Of a DNA stretch of 64,000 bases, positions 40,221 to 48,984 are shown piece after piece. Below the pieces are notes generated by a model, which made no database searches, was not told the DNA's origin, and worked only from the letters and a program-made list of their open reading frames with translations. The stretch comes from Streptomyces griseoluteus (GTDB taxonomy: Bacteria > Actinomycetota > Actinomycetes > Streptomycetales > Streptomycetaceae), in assembly GCF_004784465.1 (NCBI RefSeq), contig NZ_SRRU01000007.1, positions 125,091 to 189,090 on the forward strand. The letters run 5' to 3'. Both the position numbers and the translations under genes were made by a program. The first letter of the stretch is position 1, and the number at the start of each line of letters is the position of its first letter.

Positions 40221-43028
40221 ATGACAGAGGACCTCTCACCGGCCGAGCGGTACGCGGCGTCCCGAGTGCGGGCCGCCGAGCAGGCCACCGCGCTCGCGGG
40301 CTTCCGCGAGATGTACGACTTCGGCCTCGACGACTTCCAGGTGGAAGCCTGCTCTGCACTCGAGAGCGGGAAGGGCGTCCTGGTGGCCGCCCCCACCGGC
40401 TCGGGCAAGACGATCGTGGGCGAGTTCGCCGTCCACCTCGCCCTGGAACAGGGCAAGAAGTGCTTCTACACGACACCCATCAAGGCGCTGTCGAACCAGA
40501 AGTACGCCGACCTGTGCCGCCGCTACGGAGCCGACAAGGTCGGCCTCCTCACCGGTGACAACAGCGTGAACTCCGACGCCCCGATCGTCGTCATGACGAC
40601 CGAGGTGCTGCGGAACATGCTGTACGCGGGCTCCCAGACCCTCCTGGGCCTCGGCTACGTGGTCATGGACGAGGTGCACTACCTCTCCGACCGCTTCCGG
40701 GGCGCCGTCTGGGAAGAGGTGATCATCCACCTGCCCGAATCGGTGACCCTGGTGTCGCTGTCGGCCACCGTGTCCAACGCCGAGGAGTTCGGCGACTGGC
40801 TGGACACCGTGCGCGGCGACACCGAGGTGATCGTCTCCGAGCACCGCCCCGTACCGCTGTTCCAGCACGTGCTCGCCGGGCGGCGGATGTACGACCTGTT
40901 CGAGGAGGGCGAGGGCAGCAAGAAGGCCGTCAACCCCGACCTCGCCCGGCTCGCCCGGATGGAGGCCACCCGGCCCTCCTACCAGGACCGCAGGCGCGGC
41001 CGCGCCATGCGCGAGGCCGACCGGGAGCGGGAGCGCAGGCAGCGCCAGCGCGCCTGGACGCCGAGCCGGCCCGAGGTCATCGAGCGCCTGGACGCCGAGG
41101 GCCTGCTGCCCGCCATCACCTTCATCTTCAGCCGCGCCGCCTGCGAGGCCGCCGTCCAGCAGTGCCTGTACGCGGGCCTGCGGCTCAACGACGAGGAGGA
41201 GCGGGAACAGGTCCGCGCCCTGGTCGAGGAGCGCACCGCGAACATCCCGCCGGAGGACCTGCACGTCCTCGGCTACTACGAATGGCTGGAGGGCCTGGAG
41301 CGCGGCATCGCCGCCCACCACGCCGGCATGCTGCCGACCTTCAAGGAGGTCGTGGAGGAGCTGTTCGTACGCGGGCTGGTCAAGGCCGTGTTCGCCACCG
41401 AGACCCTGGCCCTCGGCATCAACATGCCCGCCCGCTCGGTGGTGCTGGAGAAGCTCGTCAAGTGGAACGGGGAACAGCACGCCGACATCACCCCCGGCGA
41501 GTACACCCAGCTCACCGGCCGGGCCGGCCGCCGGGGCATCGACGTCGAGGGCCACGCCGTGGTGCTGTGGCAGCGGGGGATGAGCCCTGAGCACCTCGCC
41601 GGGCTCGCGGGCACCCGCACCTATCCGCTGCGCTCCAGCTTCAAGCCGTCGTACAACATGGCGGTCAACCTGGTCGAGCAGTTCGGGCGGCACCGCTCGC
41701 GGGAGCTGCTGGAGACGTCGTTCGCGCAGTTCCAGGCGGACAAGTCGGTCGTCGGGATCTCCCGGCAGGTGCAGCGCAACGAGGAGGGGCTGGAGGGCTA
41801 CAAGGACTCCATGACCTGCCACCTCGGCGACTTCGACGAGTACGCGCGGCTGCGCCGCGAACTCAAGGACCGGGAGACCGAGCTGGCCCGGCAGGGCGCC
41901 AACCAGCGGCGAGCCGAGGCCGCCGTCGCCCTGGAGAAGCTCAAGCCGGGCGACATCATCCACGTGCCCACCGGCAAGTACGCGGGCCTCGCGCTCGTGC
42001 TCGATCCCGGCCTGCCCGCCGGGCGGACCGGCGGCCCCCGGGGTTTCGACCACCACGACGGGCCCCGCCCGCTGGTGCTCACCGCCGAACGGCAGGTCAA
42101 GCGGCTGGCGTCGATGGACTTCCCCGTCCCGGTGGAGGCGCTGGACCGGATGCGCATCCCGAAGACGTTCAACGCCCGCTCCCCGCAGTCCCGTCGGGAT
42201 CTCGCCTCCGCGCTGCGCACCAAGGCCGGGCACATCCCGCCGGAGCGCGCCCGCAAGAAGCGTTCGCAGGCCGCCGACGACCGGGAGATCGCCCGGCTGC
42301 GCACCGCGATCCGCGCACACCCCTGCCACGGCTGTGACGACCGGGAGGACCACGCCCGCTGGGCCGAGCGCTACCACCGGCTCCAGCGCGACACCTCGCA
42401 GTTGGAGCGGCGCATCGAGGGCCGCACCAACACCATCGCGCGGACCTTCGACCGGATCGTGGCCCTGCTGACCGAACTGGACTATCTCCGGGGCGACGAG
42501 GTCACCGCCAACGGCAAGCGGCTCGCCCGGCTCTACGGCGAGTTGGACCTGCTGGCCAGCGAATGCCTGCGCGAAGGCGTGTGGGAGGGGCTCGGCCCCG
42601 CCGACCTCGCCGCCTGTGCCTCGGCGTTGGTGTACGAGGCACGGGTCAGCGACGACGCGATGACCCCCAAGCTGCCCTCGGGACCGGCCCAGGCCGCGCT
42701 GGGGGAGATGGTGCGGATCTGGGGTCGGCTGGACGCGCTGGAGGAGGACTTCCGGATCAGCCAGACCGAGGGTGTCGGGCAGCGGGAGCCGGATCTGGGG
42801 TTCGCGTGGATCGCCCACCAGTGGGCCTCGGGGAGGGGGCTCGACGAGGTGCTGCGGGAGGCGGAGATGCCCGCGGGGGACTTCGTGCGGTGGACCAAGC
42901 AGGTGATCGACGTGCTCGGGCAGGTTGCCGCGGCGGCTCCCGCGGAGGGCTCGACGGTCGCCAGGAACGCGCGCAAGGCTGTTGATCAACTGCTGCGGGG
43001 GGTTGTCGCCTACTCGTCCGTGGGGTGA
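40221..43028 (+). CDS. helY: Ski2/Mtr4-like DEVH-box helicase HelY
   Basis: The 935-residue superfamily 2 ATPase is likely active on RNA. Walker A is APTGSGKT (about 57-64), the box is MDEVHYLSD (about 150), motif III is SATVSN, and motif VI is QLTGRAGRRGID. The C-terminal third holds a helical DSHCT-type domain and the cysteines of HPCHGC. TACGCT lies 10 nt before ATG 40221 with no ribosome site. Actinobacterial HelY is commonly encoded next to tatC; its cellular role is not well defined. Confidence 0.93.
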   Translation: MTEDLSPAERYAASRVRAAEQATALAGFREMYDFGLDDFQVEACSALESGKGVLVAAPTGSGKTIVGEFAVHLALEQGKKCFYTTPIKALSNQKYADLCRRYGADKVGLLTGDNSVNSDAPIVVMTTEVLRNMLYAGSQTLLGLGYVVMDEVHYLSDRFRGAVWEEVIIHLPESVTLVSLSATVSNAEEFGDWLDTVRGDTEVIVSEHRPVPLFQHVLAGRRMYDLFEEGEGSKKAVNPDLARLARMEATRPSYQDRRRGRAMREADRERERRQRQRAWTPSRPEVIERLDAEGLLPAITFIFSRAACEAAVQQCLYAGLRLNDEEEREQVRALVEERTANIPPEDLHVLGYYEWLEGLERGIAAHHAGMLPTFKEVVEELFVRGLVKAVFATETLALGINMPARSVVLEKLVKWNGEQHADITPGEYTQLTGRAGRRGIDVEGHAVVLWQRGMSPEHLAGLAGTRTYPLRSSFKPSYNMAVNLVEQFGRHRSRELLETSFAQFQADKSVVGISRQVQRNEEGLEGYKDSMTCHLGDFDEYARLRRELKDRETELARQGANQRRAEAAVALEKLKPGDIIHVPTGKYAGLALVLDPGLPAGRTGGPRGFDHHDGPRPLVLTAERQVKRLASMDFPVPVEALDRMRIPKTFNARSPQSRRDLASALRTKAGHIPPERARKKRSQAADDREIARLRTAIRAHPCHGCDDREDHARWAERYHRLQRDTSQLERRIEGRTNTIARTFDRIVALLTELDYLRGDEVTANGKRLARLYGELDLLASECLREGVWEGLGPADLAACASALVYEARVSDDAMTPKLPSGPAQAALGEMVRIWGRLDALEEDFRISQTEGVGQREPDLGFAWIAHQWASGRGLDEVLREAEMPAGDFVRWTKQVIDVLGQVAAAAPAEGSTVARNARKAVDQLLRGVVAYSSVG

Positions 43029-43051
43029 GTTTCCGCGCGGGTGCGGGTGGG

Positions 43052-43090
43052 CCGTGGCTGGTCGCGAGGTTCCCCGCGCCCCTGAGGGGT
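43052..43090. repeat. Copy of a common Streptomyces intergenic repeat
   Basis: TGGTCGCGAGGTTCCCCGCG followed by CCCCTGAGGGG closely resembles a short element (GTCGCGCAGTTCCCCGCGCCCCT...) that I recall from many Streptomyces intergenic regions. The CCCC-TGA-GGGG end forms a small hairpin. It lies shortly after the helY stop codon. Confidence 0.5.
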
Positions 43091-43321
43091 CGGCTCGGCC
43101 GGCCCCTCTTCGCATGCCCGTGTGGCACTACCCAACGTGTTCGAACGGGTGCTCGCTGTGCAAATAGGGGTGACGGTACTCCTGTTGCGCGGGGGATTTC
43201 AGGTGCTTGCCGAATATGACACGGGGGTGTCCCGGTCGGAATAGGCTCGCCCGCGGCGGACCCGGTTGAGATGAATTCGGGCGCCTGTTCCCCTATATAC
43301 CGTTCTTCCCAGAAGGCATCC

Positions 43322-44965
43322 ATGGTGAGTGTTCAGAAACCTCCCGGTGTCCGTGAACGTCCCTACGCGCAGGTGTTGTTGCCGCCCGCCCTGATGATGG
43401 CCGCGGTGACCGCGGCCGCCGTGTTCCTGGTGCCGGGCTCCGCCCGGATCGCCGTCGCCTGCTGCGGGCTGGTGGCCACGCTGCTGCTGCTCGCCACCGC
43501 GAGCGAAGTGGTGCGGCGGGGGCGTCAACTCCGGGCCGCCGAGGCCGAGAACGCCCGGCACACCGCGTATCTGGAGCACCGCATCGCCGCCCATGACGCG
43601 GAGATCGTCCGTCTCGGCTCCGAGGTGCTGCCCCTCGCGCTCGCCCGGCTGCGCGGGGGCGAGCGGCTGCGGGACGTACTGCGCCACGTCGTCGACGAGG
43701 ACCCCGAGCTGCGTCATCTCCCGCCCTCCCAGCGCGAGTTGCTACGCGTGGCGCTGCGCGGGGCCGAGCACGAGATCAACATGCGGGACGCCACCCAGCG
43801 GGCGTTCGTCACCACCGCCCGGCGCGTGCAGGCCATCGTCCACCAACAGGCCAAGGAACTAAGGGAGATGGAGGAGGACCACGGCCGCAACGCCGAGGTC
43901 TTCGACGACCTGCTGCGCGTCGACCACGGCACCGCGCTGATCGGCCGGCTCGCCGACTCCATCTCGGTGCTCGGCGGCGGCCGTCCGGGCCGCCAGTGGC
44001 CGGTGCCCGTCTCGCTCTACAGCGTGCTGCGGGGCGCGATGTCCCGCATCCTGGAGTTCCACCGGATCAACCTCGCCTCGATCGTCAACATCAACATCAA
44101 GGGCACCTCGGTCGAGCCGATCATCCACGCGGCGGCCGAGCTGTTCGACAACGCCACCCGTTACTCACCGCCCTCGACCAAGGTGCACGTCACCGCCTTC
44201 GAGGTGCAGACCGGCCTCGCCATCGAGATCGAGGACGCCGGGGTCAGCCTCAGCGAGGAGGGGCGGGCCCGCGTCGAGCAGATGATCCTGGACGCCCGCG
44301 CCGACGACGACGCGCACAACCTCGGCGACAGCCCCCGGCTCGGCCTGGCCGTGGTCGGCCGGCTCTGCAACGCCTTCGACATGGACGTCTCGCTGCGCGC
44401 CTCGGCCTACGGCGGCGTCCGCGCCATCCTCGTCGTGCCCCGCGACATGCTCACCACCGAACCGGGAGTCGGCGCCGCACACGGCATCGGCGCCACCGCC
44501 GTGCCGATGCCGGAACTCGGTGCGCTGGAAGGGCCCAAGCGCCCGCCCAAGCGCCGCCGCCCCACCGCGCCCCGCATCCCCGCCCCGGCCTCGATGGAGG
44601 ACGACGTCCCCGAGGTCACCGAGTGGACGGCGAACGGACTGCCGCAGCGCCGCAGCCGGGTGACCGTACCGCTCAGCCAGCGCTACGCCGAACAGGCCGC
44701 CATCGAACAGGCCGAGCGCGAGGGGCGCCCCACCATCTGGTCCCGGACCCAGCCCGAACCGGAGCCCGAGCCCCCGGCCGACCCCGAACGGCAGAAGCTC
44801 CTCGACCGCGAACCGGGCATGTGGGTCGACGCCTTCTGGGAGGGCATGAAGAAGGGCAACGAAGGCGCCCACCCGACCGACTTCACCCGGAATCCGACCG
44901 CCTACCTGCATCTGATCGACGACTCGGCCGACACCGGCGCCGGCGACGAGGGGGAGCCCAAGTGA
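43322..44965 (+). CDS. cvnA: Conservon sensor-kinase-like protein CvnA (RarA type)
   Basis: The protein has 547 residues. Two closely spaced N-terminal membrane helices (YAQVLLPPALMMAAVTAAAVFLV and a second ending at SEVVRR) leave almost no extracellular domain. The cytoplasmic part has a coiled linker and a HATPase_c domain with the N box in AAELFDNATRYSPPSTKV and G box in GLAVVGRL. The C-terminal 150 residues are Pro/Arg-rich and disordered. In S. coelicolor the conservon proteins form a membrane-associated complex; CvnA is thought to respond through CvnB-D. ATG 43322 or GTG 43325 could start it. Its stop overlaps cvnB. Confidence 0.92.
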   Translation: MVSVQKPPGVRERPYAQVLLPPALMMAAVTAAAVFLVPGSARIAVACCGLVATLLLLATASEVVRRGRQLRAAEAENARHTAYLEHRIAAHDAEIVRLGSEVLPLALARLRGGERLRDVLRHVVDEDPELRHLPPSQRELLRVALRGAEHEINMRDATQRAFVTTARRVQAIVHQQAKELREMEEDHGRNAEVFDDLLRVDHGTALIGRLADSISVLGGGRPGRQWPVPVSLYSVLRGAMSRILEFHRINLASIVNINIKGTSVEPIIHAAAELFDNATRYSPPSTKVHVTAFEVQTGLAIEIEDAGVSLSEEGRARVEQMILDARADDDAHNLGDSPRLGLAVVGRLCNAFDMDVSLRASAYGGVRAILVVPRDMLTTEPGVGAAHGIGATAVPMPELGALEGPKRPPKRRRPTAPRIPAPASMEDDVPEVTEWTANGLPQRRSRVTVPLSQRYAEQAAIEQAEREGRPTIWSRTQPEPEPEPPADPERQKLLDREPGMWVDAFWEGMKKGNEGAHPTDFTRNPTAYLHLIDDSADTGAGDEGEPK

Positions 44966-45369
44966 TCCAGCAGCGTGCCAACTTCGACTGGATGCTCAAG
45001 CAACTGCACGACGGCGTACCCGGCATCGAGATGATCGTGGTGCTCTCCTCGGACGGCCTGCGCATCGCCCGCTACGGCGGCGACCCCGACGCCGCCGACC
45101 GGGTGGCCGCCGCCTGCGCCGGCGTACAGAGCCTGGCCGGGGCGGTCGCCCAGGAACTGCCGGGCAGCAGCGGTGAGATGAAGCTCGTCGTCATCGAGAT
45201 CGACGGCGGCTACTTCTATCTGATGGCCGCCGGTGACAACGCCTACCTCGCCGTCCTCGCCGACGTGGTCTGCGAGCCCGGCCGGATGGGCGGCATGATG
45301 CGCGACCTCGTCGTCCGGATCGGCGCCCACCTCACTTCTCCGCCCCGGCGCGGCGGGCAGGCCGTATGA
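44962..45369 (+). CDS. cvnB: Conservon roadblock/LC7-domain protein CvnB
   Basis: The 135-residue protein is a single roadblock/LC7 domain (FDWMLKQLHDGVPGIEMIVVLSSDGLRIAR ... GYFYLMAAGDNAYLAVLAD), the MglB-like fold that regulates small GTPases. GTG 44962 overlaps the cvnA stop (GTGA). It is expected to act with the GTPase CvnD. Conservon genes always keep this order. Confidence 0.94.
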   Translation: MIQQRANFDWMLKQLHDGVPGIEMIVVLSSDGLRIARYGGDPDAADRVAAACAGVQSLAGAVAQELPGSSGEMKLVVIEIDGGYFYLMAAGDNAYLAVLADVVCEPGRMGGMMRDLVVRIGAHLTSPPRRGGQAV

Positions 45370-45776
45370 CCCCGCGCCGCAAACGGCGCCTGCCGCAGGA
45401 GGCGCCCTCCCCGCCGCCCCTCGCCCCGGACGCGGGCGAGGAGGCGGAGGCCGGGAGCCCCGAGCGGCTGTACGCCGTCACCGGACTGCACGACGGCGGG
45501 CGGGCCCAGCTCGATCTGGTCACCCTGATCGTGGCGCGCTCGGCGCCCCCGCCGTCCGGCACCCCCGAGCAGGCGGCCGTGCTCCGGCTCTGCTCCGCGC
45601 CCCTGTCCGTGGCCGAACTCTCGGCCTACCTCGACCTGCCGTTCAGCGCGATGACCGCGCTGATCACCGAGCTGATCGGCGCCGACCTGGTGCAGGCCCG
45701 CGCCCCGATCGTCCGCCAGGCGCTCCCCGACCGGACCCTCCTCGAAGCGGTGATGCATGGACTTCAACGCCTCTGA
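45366..45776 (+). CDS. cvnC: Conservon DUF742 protein CvnC
   Basis: The 136-residue DUF742 protein has a winged-helix-like C-terminal half (EQAAVLRLCSAPLSVAELSAYLDLPFSAMTALITELIGADLVQAR) ending with LLEAVMHGLQRL. The first 35 residues are Pro-rich. ATG 45366 overlaps the cvnB stop (ATGA). Its end overlaps the GTPase gene by 20 bp. Its role within the complex is unknown. Confidence 0.93.
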   Translation: MTPRRKRRLPQEAPSPPPLAPDAGEEAEAGSPERLYAVTGLHDGGRAQLDLVTLIVARSAPPPSGTPEQAAVLRLCSAPLSVAELSAYLDLPFSAMTALITELIGADLVQARAPIVRQALPDRTLLEAVMHGLQRL

Positions 45777-46386
45777 CGCCGTCCCCGCGATCCCCGGCCC
45801 GCGCACCGAGGAGCGGCTCCCGCAGACCGCCCAGGCCGCGGTGAAGATCGTGATCGTGGGCGGTTTCGGCGTCGGCAAGACCACCATGGTCGGGTCGGTC
45901 AGCGAGATCAGACCGCTGACCACCGAGGAGACCATGACCCAGGCCGGCATCGGCATCGACGACAACTACGGCTCCGAGACCAAGACCGCCACCACCGTGG
46001 CCATGGACTTCGGCCGCATCAGCATCACCGAGAAGCTGGTGCTCTACCTCTTCGGCACTCCCGGCCAGGAACGGTTCTGGTTCCTGTGGAACCGCCTCTT
46101 CGAGGGCGCGCTCGGCGCGGTCGTCCTGGTCGACACCCGCCGCCTGGACGTCAGCTTCGACGTCATGGGCCGCCTGGAGGAACGCGGTGTGCCGTTCATC
46201 GTCGCCGTCAACTCCTTCCCGGACGCGCCCCGGCACCCCGTCGAGGAACTGCGCGGCGCGCTCGACCTGGCCCCGGAGATCCCGATCGTCGAGTGCGACG
46301 TACGGCGCCGCGCCTCCAGCCGGGACACCCTGCTGACGCTGATGCACTTCCTGCACTCCCTCGCCCGGTCCGGCGCCCTGACCTGA
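45757..46386 (+). CDS. cvnD: Conservon Ras-like GTPase CvnD
   Basis: The 209-residue small GTPase has P-loop GGFGVGKTTMVG, switch II GTPGQERFW, and a G4 element NSFPD in place of NKxD. A Phe/Trp-rich switch region and the position next to a roadblock protein parallel MglA/MglB. The G4 change may weaken guanine specificity. ATG 45757 lies 20 bp inside cvnC. The P450 gene follows after 44 bp. Confidence 0.94.
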   Translation: MDFNASDAVPAIPGPRTEERLPQTAQAAVKIVIVGGFGVGKTTMVGSVSEIRPLTTEETMTQAGIGIDDNYGSETKTATTVAMDFGRISITEKLVLYLFGTPGQERFWFLWNRLFEGALGAVVLVDTRRLDVSFDVMGRLEERGVPFIVAVNSFPDAPRHPVEELRGALDLAPEIPIVECDVRRRASSRDTLLTLMHFLHSLARSGALT

Positions 46387-46430
46387 GCGGGCGCGCGAAC
46401 CCCACCAGCCGTTTCCCGAAAGCGATCACC

Positions 46431-47951
46431 GTGACGCCTGAACCCCAGACCCCGACAGGCACCCCCGACACCGCCCCCGGCCCGCCGCCGGGCTGCCCCG
46501 CGCACGGCACCGGCCCCGGCGGCCTGCACCGGCTGTACGGCCCGGACGCGCTCGACCTGGACGACCTCTACGAGCGGCTGCGCGAGAAGCACGGCCCGGT
46601 CGCCCCCGTCCTCCTCCACGACGACGTGCCCATGTGGGTGGTCCTCGGGCACGCCGAGAACCTGCACATGGTGCGCAGCCCCTCGCAGTACACCCGCGAC
46701 AGCCGGGGCTGGACCCCGCTGCTGGAGGGCATGGTCAAGCCCGACCATCCGCTGATGCCGCACATCGCCCGGCAGCCGATCTGCGCGCACGCCGAGGGCG
46801 ACGAGCACCAGCGGCTGCGCGCGGCCGTCACCGCCGCCATGGACACCATCGACCACCGGGGGCTACGCCGCTCCATCAACAGCTCCACCCAGGAACTCGT
46901 CAACCGCTTCTGCGGGCGCGGCCGGGCGGACCTGGTCTCCCAGTTCGCCGAGCACCTGCCGATGGCCGTGATGTGCGAGATCCTCGGCATGCCCGAGGAG
47001 TTCGGCGACCGGATGGTGCAGGCCGCCCGGGACGCGCTCAAGGGCACGGACACCGCCATCCAGAGCCACGCCTACGTCATGGAGGCGCTCAGCGGGCTCA
47101 CCGCCCGGCGCCGGGCCCGTCCCGAGGACGACATCACCAGCCACCTCATCACGCACCCGGCGGGGCTCAGCGACGACGAGGTCCGCGAGCATCTGCGGCT
47201 GCTGCTGTTCGCCGCGTACGAGACCACCGCCAACCTGCTGGCCAACGCGCTGCGCATGGTGCTGACCGAGCCGGGGTTCCGCGCCCGGCTCAACGGCGGC
47301 CAGATGACGGTGCCGGAGGCGATCGAGCAGTCGCTGTGGGACGAGCCGCCCTTCAGCACCGTCCTCGGCTACTACGCCAAGCAGGACACCGAGCTGGGCG
47401 GGCAGCGCATCCGGCGCGGCGACGGGCTGCTGTTCGCGCCCGCACCGGGCAACGTCGACCCACGCGTACGGCCCGATCCGACCGCGCACATGAAGGGCAA
47501 CCGGTCCCATCTCGCCTTCGGCGGCGGCCCGCACGAATGCCCCGGCCAGGACATCGGGCGGGCCATCGCCGACATCGGGGTGGAGGCCCTGCTCACCCGG
47601 CTGCCGGACATCCGGCTGGAGTGCGCCGAGGAGGATCTGCGCTGGCGGTCCTCCATCGCGTCCCGGCATCTGGTGTCGCTGCCGGTGCTGTTCGACCCCA
47701 AGCCGAAGCAGGACGTCAACCGGGCGCCCAGCATGTCCTCCCTCCACCCGCACCGGGCCGAGGCACCGGTGCCGCAGCCGCGCGCATGGCTGGAGGAGAA
47801 GGCGGAGGACAAGGCGGCGCAGCGGGTGGAGGGGGCGGAGCGGGTGGAGCCGGTGCCGCCCGCCGAGCCGGCCGGGTCCTGGCCCGCGTCGTCGGGGAGC
47901 GCGCCGCCGAGCCGCTGGCAGCGGATGTGGCGGTGGCTGCTGGGGGAGTAG
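46431..47951 (+). CDS. cvnE: Conservon-associated cytochrome P450, CYP157-like (CvnE)
   Basis: The protein has 506 residues. The heme loop is FGGGPHECPG with Cys370, and the I helix reads LLFAAYETTANLL. The K-helix ExxR, otherwise almost invariant, is replaced by EQSLW (residues 299-303), the feature described for CYP157 enzymes of Streptomyces. The last 100 residues go beyond the P450 fold: a charged, Pro-rich linker ending in RWQRMWRWLLGE, a tryptophan-rich amphipathic tail that could bind membrane. GTG 46431 has only GAAAG at 8 nt. The substrate is unknown, and loss of ExxR makes catalysis itself uncertain. Confidence 0.93.
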   Translation: MTPEPQTPTGTPDTAPGPPPGCPAHGTGPGGLHRLYGPDALDLDDLYERLREKHGPVAPVLLHDDVPMWVVLGHAENLHMVRSPSQYTRDSRGWTPLLEGMVKPDHPLMPHIARQPICAHAEGDEHQRLRAAVTAAMDTIDHRGLRRSINSSTQELVNRFCGRGRADLVSQFAEHLPMAVMCEILGMPEEFGDRMVQAARDALKGTDTAIQSHAYVMEALSGLTARRRARPEDDITSHLITHPAGLSDDEVREHLRLLLFAAYETTANLLANALRMVLTEPGFRARLNGGQMTVPEAIEQSLWDEPPFSTVLGYYAKQDTELGGQRIRRGDGLLFAPAPGNVDPRVRPDPTAHMKGNRSHLAFGGGPHECPGQDIGRAIADIGVEALLTRLPDIRLECAEEDLRWRSSIASRHLVSLPVLFDPKPKQDVNRAPSMSSLHPHRAEAPVPQPRAWLEEKAEDKAAQRVEGAERVEPVPPAEPAGSWPASSGSAPPSRWQRMWRWLLGE

Positions 47952-47960
47952 GCCCCCCGG

Positions 47961-48914
47961 TCAGGCGCCCGCCCACTCCGCGGGCGACGTCCACGCCTGG
48001 AGTGTGCGCCGGCTGACGAAGCTGTGCCGGGCGCCGGTCAGCGGATCGGTGAACTCCAGTCTGCGCGCCAGGAGTTGGAGGGGGCGGCGGAAGTCGCCGG
48101 GCGCGGTGACCGGGGCCACCTCCGGGTAGAGGGGGTCGCCGAGGATGGGGACGCCGAGCGAGTTCAGGTGTACCCGGAGCTGGTGGGTCTGGCCGGTGGC
48201 GGGCAGCAGGCGGTACCGGGCCAGCCCGTCCCGCTCGCGGCGGGCGTCGATCTCCACCCGCGTCACCGCGTTGGGCTCGCCCGCCACCTCCCGCGCGGCC
48301 AGCACCCCGCGCTCCTTCAGAATCCGGCTGCGCACGGTCCGGGGCAGCTGAAGCTCCGGGTCGTGCCGGGCGACGGCCTCGTACTCCTTGTGCACCCGGC
48401 GGTCGCGGAACAGTCCTTGGTAGGCGCCGCGTTCGCCGGGGCGGACGGTGAACAGCACCAGTCCGGCGGTGAGCCGGTCCAGCCGGTGCGCGGCGCCGAG
48501 TCCGGGCAGGCCGAGGTCGTGGCGGAGGCGGGCGAGCAGGGTCTGAAGGACATGGGAGCCGCGCGGGGTGGTGGCCAGGAAGTGCGGCTTGTCGGCGACG
48601 ACGATGTGCTCGTCCCGGTACACCACCTCGACCGGGAACGGCACCGGCACCTCCGGCGGCAGCTCGCGGTGGAACCACACGAACATCCCCGGCCGGTACG
48701 GCGCGTCCGGCGCCACCGGCAGCCCGTCGGCGCCCACCACCGCCCCGGCGTGGAACATCGCCTCCACCACGCCCGGACCGGCGCCCGTCAGCCGCGCCAC
48801 CAGATGCTCGCGCACCGTGGCCCCCACCCCGTCCACGGGCAGCCGCACCCGCACGGGGTCGACGCCCCGGCGCTGGGGGAGCGGGGCGGGCGGTGGCTGT
48901 GTACGGCGTCTCAT
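47961..48914 (-). CDS. RluA-family pseudouridine synthase
   Basis: The 317-residue enzyme isomerises uridine in rRNA or tRNA. The catalytic motif is GAAHRLDRLTAGLVLF (Asp of HRLD), followed by RRVHKEYEAVA and the C-terminal TGQTHQLRVHLNSLGVPILGDPLYP. The N-terminal part resembles an S4-like domain (VREHLVARLTGAGPGVVEAMFHAGAVV). ATG 48914 is preceded by GGGA at 6 nt. It converges with the conservon operon with only 9 bp between stops and is divergent from the acetyltransferase gene. Confidence 0.92.
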   Translation of the reverse strand: MRRRTQPPPAPLPQRRGVDPVRVRLPVDGVGATVREHLVARLTGAGPGVVEAMFHAGAVVGADGLPVAPDAPYRPGMFVWFHRELPPEVPVPFPVEVVYRDEHIVVADKPHFLATTPRGSHVLQTLLARLRHDLGLPGLGAAHRLDRLTAGLVLFTVRPGERGAYQGLFRDRRVHKEYEAVARHDPELQLPRTVRSRILKERGVLAAREVAGEPNAVTRVEIDARRERDGLARYRLLPATGQTHQLRVHLNSLGVPILGDPLYPEVAPVTAPGDFRRPLQLLARRLEFTDPLTGARHSFVSRRTLQAWTSPAEWAGA

Positions 48915-48984
48915 CAGGTGTCCCAGGTTACGGGGGCGGCCCAATCCGGTTGGCCCGCCGCCCGGTGCTTGGCAGGATGCCGGC

